A DNA stretch of 64,000 nucleotides, from NCBI RefSeq assembly GCF_031877795.1, contig NC_133971.1, forward strand, positions 96,824,154 to 96,888,153. Reading direction: 5' to 3'. The notes beneath the pieces are model-generated. The model was given only the letters and a program-made list of their open reading frames with translations. It was not told the origin of the DNA and ran no database searches. Positions within the stretch are counted from its first letter, which is position 1. Each line of letters opens with the position of its first letter. A program made the translations under genes and the position numbers. Positions 50,061 through 59,749 of the stretch are shown piece after piece. Origin of the DNA: Strix aluco. Lineage: Eukaryota > Chordata > Aves > Strigiformes > Strigidae.

Positions 50061-52071
50061 TGAAACAAAAAACCCTTTCTTGTGGACAATGGCAGGCCTG
50101 CTCTTGCAGAAAATACTTGTAGGTTAGGGGCTGCTGCCAGCGGGTCAGGGGGGCACCAGGAACACTGTCCGACCGTGCTGAGGGCAAAACCCATCTCAGC
50201 CCCAGGCCAGGCACCAGACACCCCTCTGGGAATCACCCCCAGAAGGCGTTCGATATTTGCACTGCTCTCAACAGATTCTGGGTGAGGAAACAGCACTTTT
50301 GAGGGTGCTTCGAGAACATGGAGACCCCTTCCTGGGCTGCAGACAGAGCAGCCGTAGGCAGCCCCTTCCTGAGCCACTTCTGCAGGGAGGGTTGCCATTT
50401 TCCATAACCCGCCCCAAAAGAGGGAGGAGAGGAGTTCTCAAAGGCTATTAACAAAGAAATCCTTGCTGAGATGGTTTAAATTATAAAACTCCTGCTGTCC
50501 ACCTAACACCCTTAAAGCAAAGAAAGGAATTTTATTGAGATAAAGGGCAGATAAACTTGAACGTAATACAAAACCAAGACACAATGATAAAATAAGAATG
50601 CCCCTTGGTGGCATGCACTGAAAACAATAGATAAATCAGAGCCTTCACCAAGCTCCAGGGAAACTCTGCACTTAAATTTTTCAGTGGCTTAAAAAAAAGC
50701 CTCTCAGAAGAGTGAGACTTAAGCCAGAAAGGCCCATTAATAACCCCAAACATGAAGGCCTGCATTTCCACGGTGACAGGTCATTCTGAGAGTCCTGCCT
50801 GTTGGGGGCCCAATTTTAAGGAACCTTAATGGGATTTCAAAGGCAAGATGTGCAGTATTGCCTGAGACTACTCACTGTGTGGTCTAACCGAAGCAACTGA
50901 ACTTTCTTCAGAAATCACTTTTAAAAGCAAAGGTGTGTACCTGGGGCCATATTCCCCTGTACTGTTTTTCACACACAGAAGAACACGTCAGTGGATATTA
51001 TGCATGTGAAAATGAATGAGGCTGACGTGTTGAAGATAATGAAGCTACACGTGAACCACACAAGGAGGAAAGAGGTACGTAAGACTCCCTGCCGGCTGCT
51101 CGGGAGAGCTGTTAGCGTTCCTGTGCTTGTCAGAAACACGATTTCATGCAGAAGGAGGCAACTGAGTCAGGGTTACACTCCGGGTAACCTGGGCATCCCA
51201 GCCCATACTGTCAGCTCAGCTCTGCGCCTCAGAGAATGGTATAAAGTTCAGAGACTGATTTTTCTGAGAAACTGAAGAGAAGTAGTCACTGGGTCTAGTG
51301 TGGAGTCCCCTGCAGCTTTGCTCTGGTGTGTAACGGTGGGTGAAAACGTGGAGTAATGCGATCTGAAGACAGAGACGCCTGGTCCTGCATAGTTCCTCTG
51401 GCAACAAAGGACAAGTAATGGGAGGAAGTACTGGGGTCATGATCCTGCTTATGGACATGGCAAAAGAAAATCAAACAGGGGGTGGCAGGAAGGTGAAGAA
51501 CAGTGTCATCTACTGCGTGCGCATGGGCCAGTGTTGCTTCCAAAGCAACAGGTTCCAAGAGATGTGTTGAGTGAATACCCAATGTAATAAAACATATATG
51601 GTATTTGTTGTTCAAATCTCAAAGGGAAAAAGAAGTTGTAGTCAGGACATCCACCTCCACCCCCCCAACTCCCTGGAGCACCGTTGCCTTCGGGGTGGGG
51701 GCAGCTGAACTCCTGCTGCTGGCTCCAGCTGGGAGAGGGCTTGTTCCCGGGGCGCCATCAGCCCGACCTGAGCAGCGTGCCCAAGCCGAGCCCTGGAGCA
51801 GTGTCGCGGAGCCTGGCCCAGCATGAGGAGGGGGGGGCAGAGCTGCCCCCTCCCCAGCCATGAGGGCCCGTCCCGAGCACCCAGCTGCCCCAGGGGGGTT
51901 GGGGCTGGGGCAGGGGGCACGGAGCGGCCCCAAATTAGCGTTTAGGTTTCTGCTCAGAGACAGGTGGCAGTAAACTGTCTCGAGGGGGCTCTGTGCCGAG
52001 CCCCCCCCCCTTCTAACCCGCTCATACTTGTAACCACGTTCTGTTAATACCAAATTGCGTTGTACCTAAAC
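50061..52071. other. Intergenic region between hAT-like element and LTR
   Basis: No recognised gene. A 96-base exon-like segment with plausible splice sites lies at 50979-51074. A very GC-rich patch with C and G runs occupies about 51640-52015 and ends in a run of 11 C (52002-52012). The open frames over the patch are proline/alanine-rich on both strands and are not supported as coding. Confidence 0.5.
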
Positions 52072-52511
52072 TATGTTGTGGCCGAAAAGTTTTGTAATTC
52101 TCTTATGTAAATAAGAAATAAGATATATGTGTATAGTTTCTATTGTTAAAATCAGTTATTAGAAGGGAGCTAAAATGGCCCCCATCTTCAAGCCACTACA
52201 AAAACACTTGTGCTGAGTCATCCCCCCTTCTGTGAAGGAAACCTGAAAAAAGCCCGCCGAAACCTGAGAAAAGCCCGCGAAAACCTGAGAAAAGCCCGGG
52301 AAAACTTGTTTACAACTTTGCAGACCCCTCAGGGTACGCCCATCATGAATATGGATGAAGCCGACACTATAAAGGGACTCGGTTCTGCCGGGTCAGGTGT
52401 GTGTCCTGGTAGAGCAGAGACTCCCGGCACACCCAGCGCTGTTTTGCTCACTCGCCGCTTGCTAATAAATTTATTATTGATCACTAAAAATTGAGAAGTG
52501 GTTATTTCCCA
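52072..52511 (+). mobile_element. Solo LTR of an avian endogenous retrovirus (ERVK-like)
   Basis: LTR architecture is visible. The U3 region includes three 21-bp tandem repeats (52240-52302), followed by a TATA-like ACTATAAAGGGACTCGG, a presumed R region, and the poly(A) signal GCTAATAAATTTATTA. It ends near TTATTTCCCA. A candidate 6-bp target duplication flanks these limits (CTAAAC before, CTAAAT after, one mismatch), but the left terminus reads TA rather than TG; a start at 52074 (TGTTGTGG) is the alternative. No coding interior is attached. The ERVK-like label is inference from the architecture. Confidence 0.7.
52240..52302 (+). repeat. Three tandem 21-bp repeats inside the LTR U3
   Basis: The units start at 52240, 52261 and 52282, each close to AACCTGAGAAAAGCCCGCGA plus one base. 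The period is exactly 21; the first unit has two or three changes. Direct repeats in U3 are a common enhancer arrangement in retroviral LTRs. Because 21 is a multiple of three, an open frame here reads as a repeating Asn-Leu-Arg-Lys-Ala-Arg pattern, which is not evidence of a protein. Confidence 0.85.
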
Positions 52512-55500
52512 CTAAATTACTTTTAATCTATAACACCCAAGTCCCTTTCCTCTGAAATACTTCCCTTCTCTGGCACATCTTTTCCCTTTCAGCACTACTG
52601 CTTGGCAGATACAGCAGAAACTTCTTTTGGAGCAAAGGAGGCTGCTTCCCGCTTGCTTGCACTCAGGTGCAACTCCTCGTATGGGCAGCATAGTGCTCCA
52701 AGGACAAGAGAATGCAGAAGAGAGTGTGGTGTTGGTGTAAGTGGCATCCTGTTGCTTCTGGACAGCACAGTGTGCATTACTGGCTGCTCTAACAGCCTGT
52801 TGAGCAACAGGAATGGGAAGCAGAATAGTTCCAAATGTATTTGGAAAAAAAGCCTGCTCACTGGGGAGGTCAGTTACTGCATTTCTGCCGTGCTTTACTC
52901 TGAGAGGCTGCAAATGGACTTCTATGGCTTTCCCTATTAACCTACATTTTTCAGCTCAGGTGCAAGGTGCTAGTTATTTGCCCATGACCAATCTCTTTGA
53001 AAACAAAGAGATGCAATCCAAATATTATATATACAGGTAGCACTAATGCCTGGATGTTTGCAAAGATCTGGCAAATCAGCCAGAATGTCAAGAGCTACAT
53101 TCTTCTGTGTACTAAAAAATTAGCATATTTTTCTAGCTGCAGAGCTCCAAAAGATCTACTGTACAAATACTTAAGTCAAACATCCAGACTACGGGAAGAT
53201 TTCAAAATACATGTAACCTTTAATAATCTAAATCATTCAGATGGTAAAATAACAAAGCCACCTAGCATCTGTGAATTCCTAGCATCTGTGGAAAAGGAAG
53301 GAAAGCATGTGCCTAATATGTTTCCCTTGACTCACCATGAACAGTGGGTGAGTAAAAGTGTTTTCTGAGCTTTGGAACTCTGATCAATAGCAAACTGACA
53401 GGCAAAGATACTACGGTCTCAGAATTAAGTGTGGGTCTGTGCCCTGGACAAAAGAATGTAGCATCTCTGTGAACAAAAAACTAAGCAGCTACAATCCTAT
53501 TGGGTCTCAACACAAAGCTGCCTTCTTGCTTTTCTAAATTCTCCATACACTAGCTCCGCTTTCTCTCTCTACTTGTTACAAAATCAGATTTTATCATCTG
53601 AACTTCCACTTTTAATTCTCTCCATCAGGAATGACTGCAAGGACCTGTTCTAACACTGCCCAGTCTTTGTCATTTACTTTCTCTCAGATACTGCCATTTC
53701 CCTGCTAAATGGCTTGTCTTCCAGCTCCAGAACGAATGTATTCCTACTTCACAATAGGCAAGAATGATTTTCTGCATGTTTTGAGAATTAAAGCACTACC
53801 TACAAGTAATACTCAGGGATCATTCTCCTATCACAGCCACTTGCCTTCATTCTGTGTGTTGCAGCGTTGACACTCTAGTCTAGGATGCAAACTCACCCAT
53901 TTATTTTCAGCCATTCATTTCATGACTTCTTAACCAGAGCCAGACTGTACGCAGGGATGTTTGCAGGAAGATGGAGAAGCACAATAGCATCCTAAGCCTT
54001 CCTGTTTCCTTTGCATCAGTGAAATCCTGCAACAGCCTCAGAAGTCCCGTGAGCTCTTCTGGGTTGCAGCAGCCACAAGAGCACACAGCAAGGCCTCAGC
54101 CAGCCCAGGGCTCACCCACCATTCCCCCTTGTACCTGTCCAGCACATTTTTCATACTGTTGTAGCAATATCTGAGCATTGCTGAGTGCGTTTACGGAGAG
54201 CTAGGTCACAATCACGCATCACAGTACTGCACTGTTCAGTTGTTGAACCAGGAAAAACATTCTGAAACAGTTTATTGGAGGAGATACTGCTAACCAACCC
54301 GAACTACTTCAAACAACACAACCAGCATAAAATAACTTTGCACACAAGGTTATAAACTTGCTTAGAAGAACTGGATATAGAAAAGTGTCAAATATTTACC
54401 GTTAAATGTAAACACAAAAATAAATGCAAAGTAAATCTGTTCTACTTTACTAGGAATTTGGGTGTGGTACACAGTATTTTAGAACAAAAGCTGGTTTGTT
54501 GTGATTTCTTTTTATGGTAAGGCAAATATGATACTCTGCATTAATATGAAATCTTTTAATAGCTAAAGTGAAAAGCATCCATAACCACAAGAAATAACAT
54601 AAAGATTTAATTCCAATGGCAAAGTAAATTTAACAAAGATTTAATTGCCAGATTGTTTATAATTGTCTATGAGTTACTGGTCTAAACTCGGTTCTGCTAC
54701 CCTAGTGTAAGTTAGTGGTATATTAAGTGAGGTTTTTAGATTTACTCCAGGTACGATTATTTCTGATGTAAATGAGAATTTGGCCTTTTTTTACTTGAAA
54801 GACACAATCTTCTGGGAGAGAAATGTAATTAGACAATGGGCAGCTTATGTGTTACATATTTTAATCAGTAGTTTTGTGATCATCATTTCCCAGTTGTATA
54901 AATATCAAACATGTGGGAAATGCATTTATGGGAGCAGTCAGCCACGGAAAAGCAGGATTTAGCTAGCACTGAAAAGGTTTGCAGATACGGTTCTAAATCA
55001 TCATCATCACAGTAGCATCTAACAACAATGCAGAAGCAATTGACAGTTTTTTTATCAGGACGAGACTCATTTGAAACAGAACATGTGAGACACTCAGTTC
55101 TTTTAAGAGAATCAGCAATTAGCTACTCTCAGGAGCAAATGAAGAATCAAAGATCTCTTGTTATTGTAATTACAACGCTTACACTTGTATCTGGGCAGAG
55201 GGTAACCGACAGGTACTTGGATTTTTCCTAAAGCTTCACTGAACTATTACCTTTATCGTTCCTTTTCCCTATCATCTATGGACACCTCTGTAAACTCTGC
55301 AATACGTCATAGAAGATGCACGAAAACCAGGATGTGGCTCCAGATTTTGTGGACTACAGTCACCCACAAGAGACTGTGATTTGTTAGTCTCCCTTACATT
55401 GATTCTACTTCCTGAATATTTTGTCCCAATCACCATTTTAATCTTTGTCATTTAAAAAAAAACACAAACCACCCTGGCAAGCAGATTTGTACACAAAGGA

Positions 55501-56087
55501 GAAAAACCTCTATTTTAAAAAAATAATCGAAGTAGCATGGTATGAAAACCTACTGCAGGGGCATTGCAGAAAACCTTCTGCTGGGCAAAAATCTATCAAA
55601 TATTTCAGTGGGCAGATCTCACTCTTAAAGAATAGATACCTTTGTTCCACATCTTTTTAATTAGACTCTTAATTACACACAGAAAATTCAGAAATCTTTT
55701 AGCCACCTTTGAGTTTGCTCTTGTGTATTTTCCTTCTCCATGTCTGTCTTAGTAATTACTTCTGAATACTACACCTGCTCGAGGAGGAATAATGACAAAT
55801 TGTGTAAGGTCTTTTGTTGTGGCTCCAGGGATGTACATCAGCCACGCTGTGGGGTGAAGCCTCCAGTGTGAAGGGACAGCTGCATGACTCGGGCTGAGCC
55901 CACAAGGCAGCCAGGTGTACAACCAGCTACAGAACCGTCCCAAGCAGCATGCTCCGGCTGCAGCATACTGCCGAAGCTGAGGCAGACAAAGGCCATCTGG
56001 GCCTTCTGACGCAGGAGTGCAGGGTACAGCTGCCCTGACGCACCCTTTCCAGTGCTGCTGCTGAGGGCTCTCCCCACACCCCACAAC
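52512..56087. other. Intergenic region upstream of SEC11C
   Basis: Mostly AT-rich. No gene is recognised. A possible ancient amniote repeat fragment lies at about 54690-54786. The segment 55800-56087 is GC-richer and abuts the CR1 at 56088; I could not assign it to a family. Open frames here are short. Confidence 0.55.
54690..54786. repeat. Possible ancient amniote interspersed repeat fragment
   Basis: The blocks TTCTGCTACCCTAGTGTAAG, GATTTACTCCAGG and GTAAATGAGAATTTGGCC resemble a motif series common in reptile genomes (a pattern near GTTACTCCAGATTTACACC, then CAGAATTTGGCC). The match is from memory and the copy is diverged, so confidence is low. Confidence 0.35.
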
Positions 56088-56392
56088 CAGGGCCTTGTCC
56101 ACGCACGTTTTGAGTCTCACCAGGGTGACGCCACAAACTCTCTGAGCAACCTGTTCCAGTGTTGGACCACCCTCACAGTAAATAAGTTTTTTTTGTATGT
56201 TTAAATGGAATTTCCCGTGTTTCAATTTGTGCCCATTGCCTCTCATCCTGTCACTGGGTACCAGCAAGATGAGTCTTTGTTCACTCTGTCCCACCAGGTA
56301 TTTATATACATTGGTAAGATCCTGCTGGAGCCTTCTCTTCCCCAGGATGAACAACCTCACCTCTCTCAGCCTCTCCTTGTATGTCAGAATTC
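56088..56392 (-). mobile_element. CR1 LINE, 5'-truncated 3' end, minus orientation
   Basis: Reverse-complement CR1 tail blocks appear in order: CTCTGAGCAACCTGTTCCAG, CCACCCTCACAGTAAATAAG, TTTGTGCCCATTGCCTCTCA, CCTGCTGGAGCCTTCTCTTC and CCTCTCTCAGCCTCTCCTTG. The extreme CR1 3' end is missing or too diverged to call at the left border. A 203-codon minus-strand open frame overlapping it is a by-product. Confidence 0.88.
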
Positions 56393-56913
56393 CTCACACA
56401 ACCCTTAGGGGTATGGTTAACACAGAAAATCAACTTCAATAAGACTTTTGAGTATTTAAAGGGTATTGGAGAAAACTAACCTGAAACACTGTAAACTCAG
56501 AGGAACTCCTGTGTAGTAAGTAAAGGAATACTGGTGTCACTGAAAGAATAACTAGGTGAGAAGATGAAGGATCTTACCGAGGCCTGAGCTGCTGTCACAT
56601 AAAAGTATAACTTTTTCTAGGACTTTGTGGTTTTCTCTTTTCAAGGCCTGTGTAGCGGCCCCTGAACAAATCCTGAGGTGAACGTTAGGGGCTGCAATTA
56701 CGATGATCTTGATGCCTCCCACCGTTAGCGCGGCAGGAGGCCGTTCCCGGTGCTTTCTGGGTGCCTTCTGAGGGAGATCCCACCCCAGGTACGTGAGCCG
56801 GCCCTGACGGGGAAGCCACGAGCTCACCCCCGCCGCGGCGGCCAAGCCGCTCCCTCAGCCACAGCCCTCAGCGCGGCGGCCCCGCCCCGGCCCCTTCCCG
56901 CCCGATCTCGACC

Positions 56914-56922
56914 AGCCAATGA
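56914..56922 (+). promoter_or_regulatory. SEC11C: CCAAT box (NF-Y site) of the SEC11C promoter
   Basis: AGCCAATGA is a strong NF-Y consensus (CCAAT at 56916-56920). It lies about 480 bases before the ATG and 230 bases before the first SBS motif, rather far from the probable start site, so its role is uncertain. Confidence 0.5.
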
Positions 56923-57147
56923 GCTGCGCACACGCAGCGCGCGCGCGGGGAGAGCTGCCCGGCTGCCGCCTGACCCAAAGGACGCGGCTCAGGAGGCCGG
57001 TGCCGCCGCGCCGCGGACCAGTTCGGCTCGTTCTGCCGTATCGCGGGGTCTCAGCGCCCACCGAGCGCCCCCTCGGGCGGCAAATTGATCAGGCACCCCC
57101 AGGGGCAGGAGGCGAGGGGCCTCGCCCTCAGGGCCCTTTGCCGCGGT

Positions 57148-57168
57148 GCATGCCGGGAGTTGTAGTCC
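57148..57168 (-). promoter_or_regulatory. SEC11C: SBS (ZNF143/THAP11) motif, minus orientation
   Basis: On the + strand this reads GCATGCCGGGAGTTGTAGTC. Its reverse complement is the ACTACAACTCCC core followed by GGCATGC, the extended SBS2-type element known to bind ZNF143 with THAP11/HCFC1 at many housekeeping promoters. The match covers the core and the GCATGC extension. Binding is inferred. Confidence 0.8.
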
Positions 57169-57218
57169 GGGTGACCGCCGAGGTGCGCGGCTGTGGGCGG
57201 CGCGGCGGGAGGCGGGAG

Positions 57219-57230
57219 ACTACAACTCCC
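57219..57230 (+). promoter_or_regulatory. SEC11C: SBS (ZNF143/THAP11) motif, plus orientation
   Basis: ACTACAACTCCC is a perfect core, followed by GGGG instead of the GCATGC extension. It lies about 50 bases downstream of the first copy and in the opposite direction, so the pair forms an inverted arrangement 165-250 bases before the SEC11C ATG. Confidence 0.75.
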
Positions 57231-57395
57231 GGGGAGGAGAGCCTCTGCCGCGCCCCCGCTCCCCGGGCCGGCGGTAGTTGCGGCCAGCGCTGAGGTTCGG
57301 GCCGTGAGCCTCTTCCGCCGCTCCCAGGAGCCGCCCGGGAGGGCGCCGGTAGCTTCCCGCCGCCGGCTGGGGCGGCCCTTCCCGGCGGCGCCATC

Positions 57396-57437
57396 ATGGA
57401 CCTCTTCGGGGACCTGCGGCGCATGAACAAGCGGCAG
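57396..57437 (+). CDS. SEC11C: SEC11C coding exon 1 (residues 1-14)
   Basis: SEC11C is the serine-protease catalytic subunit of the ER signal peptidase complex, which removes signal peptides from proteins entering the secretory pathway. The gene has six coding exons totalling 534 bases (177 residues), all in frame. This exon encodes MDLFGDLRRMNKRQ and ends CAG|GTAGTG, phase 0. The start has A at -3 and G at +4. The upstream frame is open back to TGA at 57291-57293 with no other ATG, so the N-terminus is about 15 residues shorter than the 192-residue human protein. SEC11C is preferred over SEC11A from [19 protein letters not shown], the [19 protein letters not shown] segment, and the C-terminus AVMGAYVLLKRES. 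Confidence 0.93.
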
Positions 57438-58700
57438 GTAGTGGCCGGGGGTTGCCAGAGCCGCCCGGTGGCGGCCGGGGCCGGGGTGCGGGGGCCGCCC
57501 GGGGGAGAGCCGGGCGTCCGCCAGCGGCCGGGCCCTGCCCCGTCGGGAGCGGGTGGTGCCGCCGCGCTCCCCTCCTGCCCCGCGCGGCCCGGGGCCTAGA
57601 GGCAGCCGGGGGGCGGGAGGCGGAGGCCGCCTGGGCCGGCCTCACGTTTTGGGTTGAAAGCGAAGAAACCGTGTGCTGTCGGTAACCGGGTGCCTCTGGA
57701 GGGGCAGCGCGAGGAGCGAGTGGGCGTTTTTCAACTCTTGTCGTTCAAAATCGGTGTCTGCATCTTCACTGTGTGATTATGCCAATAACTGGTTGGGAGA
57801 ATGTAAGGCTGGTGACAAACCTTACGATTTCCAGACTGTGAAATTCCTTAGTTGGGGGGGGGAGGTTTAGTATCTATCAATCACTTTTAAAAAAAAGACT
57901 GCAGGGCACACTTTGGAGCTTGACCAGTGCTCAGTTAAGTGGGCCATATACGTGAAAATCCTGGCATATGTGTTTTCAAACTAGAATGATGGTCTGGGAA
58001 TTTCTGGTTCCATATTTTACGTCAGTGAGTCCCATGATAAATAGAGATGGGCAGGGTCGTTTTCCACCAGAGTATGTCCGTATGTTTTCAAGAAAAAAAA
58101 AAAAAAAGGAAGTAGTGTGAAGAAAGCATATGTACTGCTGTAAGGGCTGGCAGAGCAGTAGAATTTGGGGCAGAAAGTTAGTTAAATCAATAGAAGGTTT
58201 TCTACATAAGTTTCTGTCTGACAATAGCAGGAAATGTCGTCTCTCTTCTACTTGCACAGCTCCTCTTTTTAAACAAAAATAACTGTTTGAAGTGTGGTGT
58301 TACTGATCTTACAGTGTTTCTTACGTGTGTTTTAAATACTCAGGCGCTCAGGCAGGTGTCAGGGACGTCTGATCAAGATAGGCTTGATCATTTGCCATAT
58401 AGCTTCCTATACCTGAGAAGCCTTTGCTAGCGAGTTCACTAGCTTCTAGCACCAACAAGTAGGAGTATTGCCCAGGCGTAATAAGCCAAGATTGAGGCAC
58501 ACGATGCGTTAAAACTTGAGGCTGCTTTAGGGTTTGTGAGACAGCAATCTGCTCCATGAGGCTTCTGTTGGAATATGATTTTAGCATGGAAGTCCACATG
58601 CCCGGATCAGGATTCAGTGGTGTGTAGGGGTTGAAATTCTATGTTGTGCTTCTAAATACAACACAGTAACTTTTAAAAACAATTTTCTTGTTTCGTATAG
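57438..58700 (+). other. SEC11C: SEC11C intron 1
   Basis: A 1.3-kb intron whose first 200 bases belong to the CpG island. It contains an A run at 58092-58107 and a small perfect hairpin at 58370-58390 inside an 83-codon minus-strand open frame that I do not recognise and do not call a gene. The acceptor is TTTCGTATAG. Confidence 0.85.
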
Positions 58701-58810
58701 CTGTATTACCAAGTCTTAAATTTTGCGATGATAGTGTCTTCTGCCCTTATGATATGGAAAGGGCTGATCGTCATTACTGGAAGTGAAAGCCCAATTGTTG
58801 TGGTGCTCAG
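58701..58810 (+). CDS. SEC11C: SEC11C coding exon 2 (residues 15-51)
   Basis: Acceptor CGTATAG at 58700, donor GCTCAG|GTAAGT at 58810/58811, phases 0 and 2, 110 bases. It encodes [20 protein letters not shown] and [16 protein letters not shown]. This is the single N-terminal transmembrane helix (about residues 20-40), which anchors the subunit in the ER membrane with the catalytic domain in the lumen, and the strand leading to the catalytic Ser box. Confidence 0.96.
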
Positions 58811-59599
58811 GTAAGTCAGTGTTAAAGTTTGTTAATTTCTTTTTTTTACCATATCTATGTTTATTTTAAATTTGTATTATAGCAGAGCTCCTTTTGTGAG
58901 TGAATTAAACACGTGTGTCGCTTCTCTCAGTGGTATCTTACTTCTGGTATATAAAGAGCCAGTCCTGCAGGCCCCTGAGTGCTGACCAAATACATGAAGT
59001 TCATGGAACATTCAGCCTTACAGAAATTGAATGTGCGTCTGCAAGGAATGTATGCAGTAAATAACAGTATTTTAATGGGAATTCTCTGTTTGTGTTACTA
59101 GTTATGGGGTCTGGAATCCTACCTTAAAGGTTGTTACCAAAAGATACTATGGTGGGCTTTGAAAAAAGGCATGGATTTTCTGATCACTAGTAGTAATTGC
59201 TGATGTAAACATAACTCTTGCTCATGTTAATTAAAGTCTTTTTATGCAGATGAGTATTTCCTGTTGTGCTGGGAAGCGTTTTTTGGCTTGTCACTAATGG
59301 ATTGGTTTGCTTAACCAGAATGGGTCGTTTTGTTCTATCATAGCTACAATACTGTTCCTTTTCTATACAGCTTCCTTTTTTCTTTCACTGGGGCAGTAAG
59401 GGAATGTTCTACAGGCTGGCTCAGCTCGGGACTTGGGAGGTTTGGGTTGTGTTAAATGTCTGTGTAGTGTAACTGAATGGGCAAAGATACTTATTTCGGT
59501 TAAAATTGTGAGTTTATCGGTAAGAATTAAATGTTGTTGTCATGGTTTTCTTTCATTTACCATAATGCTAATAAACTCTCTCTTTCTTTTTGTTTCTAG
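58811..59599 (+). other. SEC11C: SEC11C intron 2
   Basis: A 0.8-kb intron, GTAAGT...TTGTTTCTAG. AT-rich, no mobile element or extra exon seen. Confidence 0.9.
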
Positions 59600-59749
59600 T
59601 GGCAGCATGGAACCAGCTTTTCACAGGGGAGACCTGTTGTTCTTAACAAATTTCCACGATGACCCAATCAGAGCTGGTGAAATAGTTGTTTTTAAAGTTG
59701 AAGGCAGAGACATTCCAATAGTTCACAGAGTAATCAAAATACATGAAAA
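59600..59749 (+). CDS. SEC11C: SEC11C coding exon 3 (residues 51-101), catalytic Ser and His
   Basis: Acceptor TTTCTAG at 59599, donor GAAAA|GTAATG at 59749/59750, phases 2 and 2, 150 bases. It encodes the [18 protein letters not shown] box with catalytic Ser53 and, later, IPIVHRVIK with catalytic His93, corresponding to human Ser68 and His108. SEC11-type signal peptidases use a Ser-His-Asp arrangement, unlike the bacterial Ser-Lys dyad. Both residues are intact. Confidence 0.97.

Larger units (their letters stand above)
56700..57660 (+). promoter_or_regulatory. SEC11C: CpG island and promoter of SEC11C
   Basis: A sharp rise in G+C and CpG density spans the first exon. It contains GC boxes (CCCCGCCCCGGCCCC near 56880), a forward CCAAT box, two SBS-type motifs and no TATA box upstream of the start codon. 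This is the usual architecture of a housekeeping promoter. The transcription start cannot be placed exactly; it should lie between the motifs and the ATG at 57396. Confidence 0.85.

Noticed and set aside
52210-52494. 94-codon frame with repeated Asn-Leu-Arg-Lys-Ala-Arg units
   Set aside because: The pattern comes from the 21-bp tandem repeat in the LTR U3 region, not from a protein gene.
55749-56360. 203-codon minus-strand open frame upstream of SEC11C
   Set aside because: It overlaps the minus-strand CR1 tail at 56088-56392 and shows no known protein.
57394-57645. Minus-strand open frame across SEC11C exon 1
   Set aside because: Arg/Ala/Pro-rich translation of a CpG island; no independent support.
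58348-58599. 83-codon minus-strand frame in SEC11C intron 1
   Set aside because: Protein-like composition but no recognised family, no splice context and no flanking exon.
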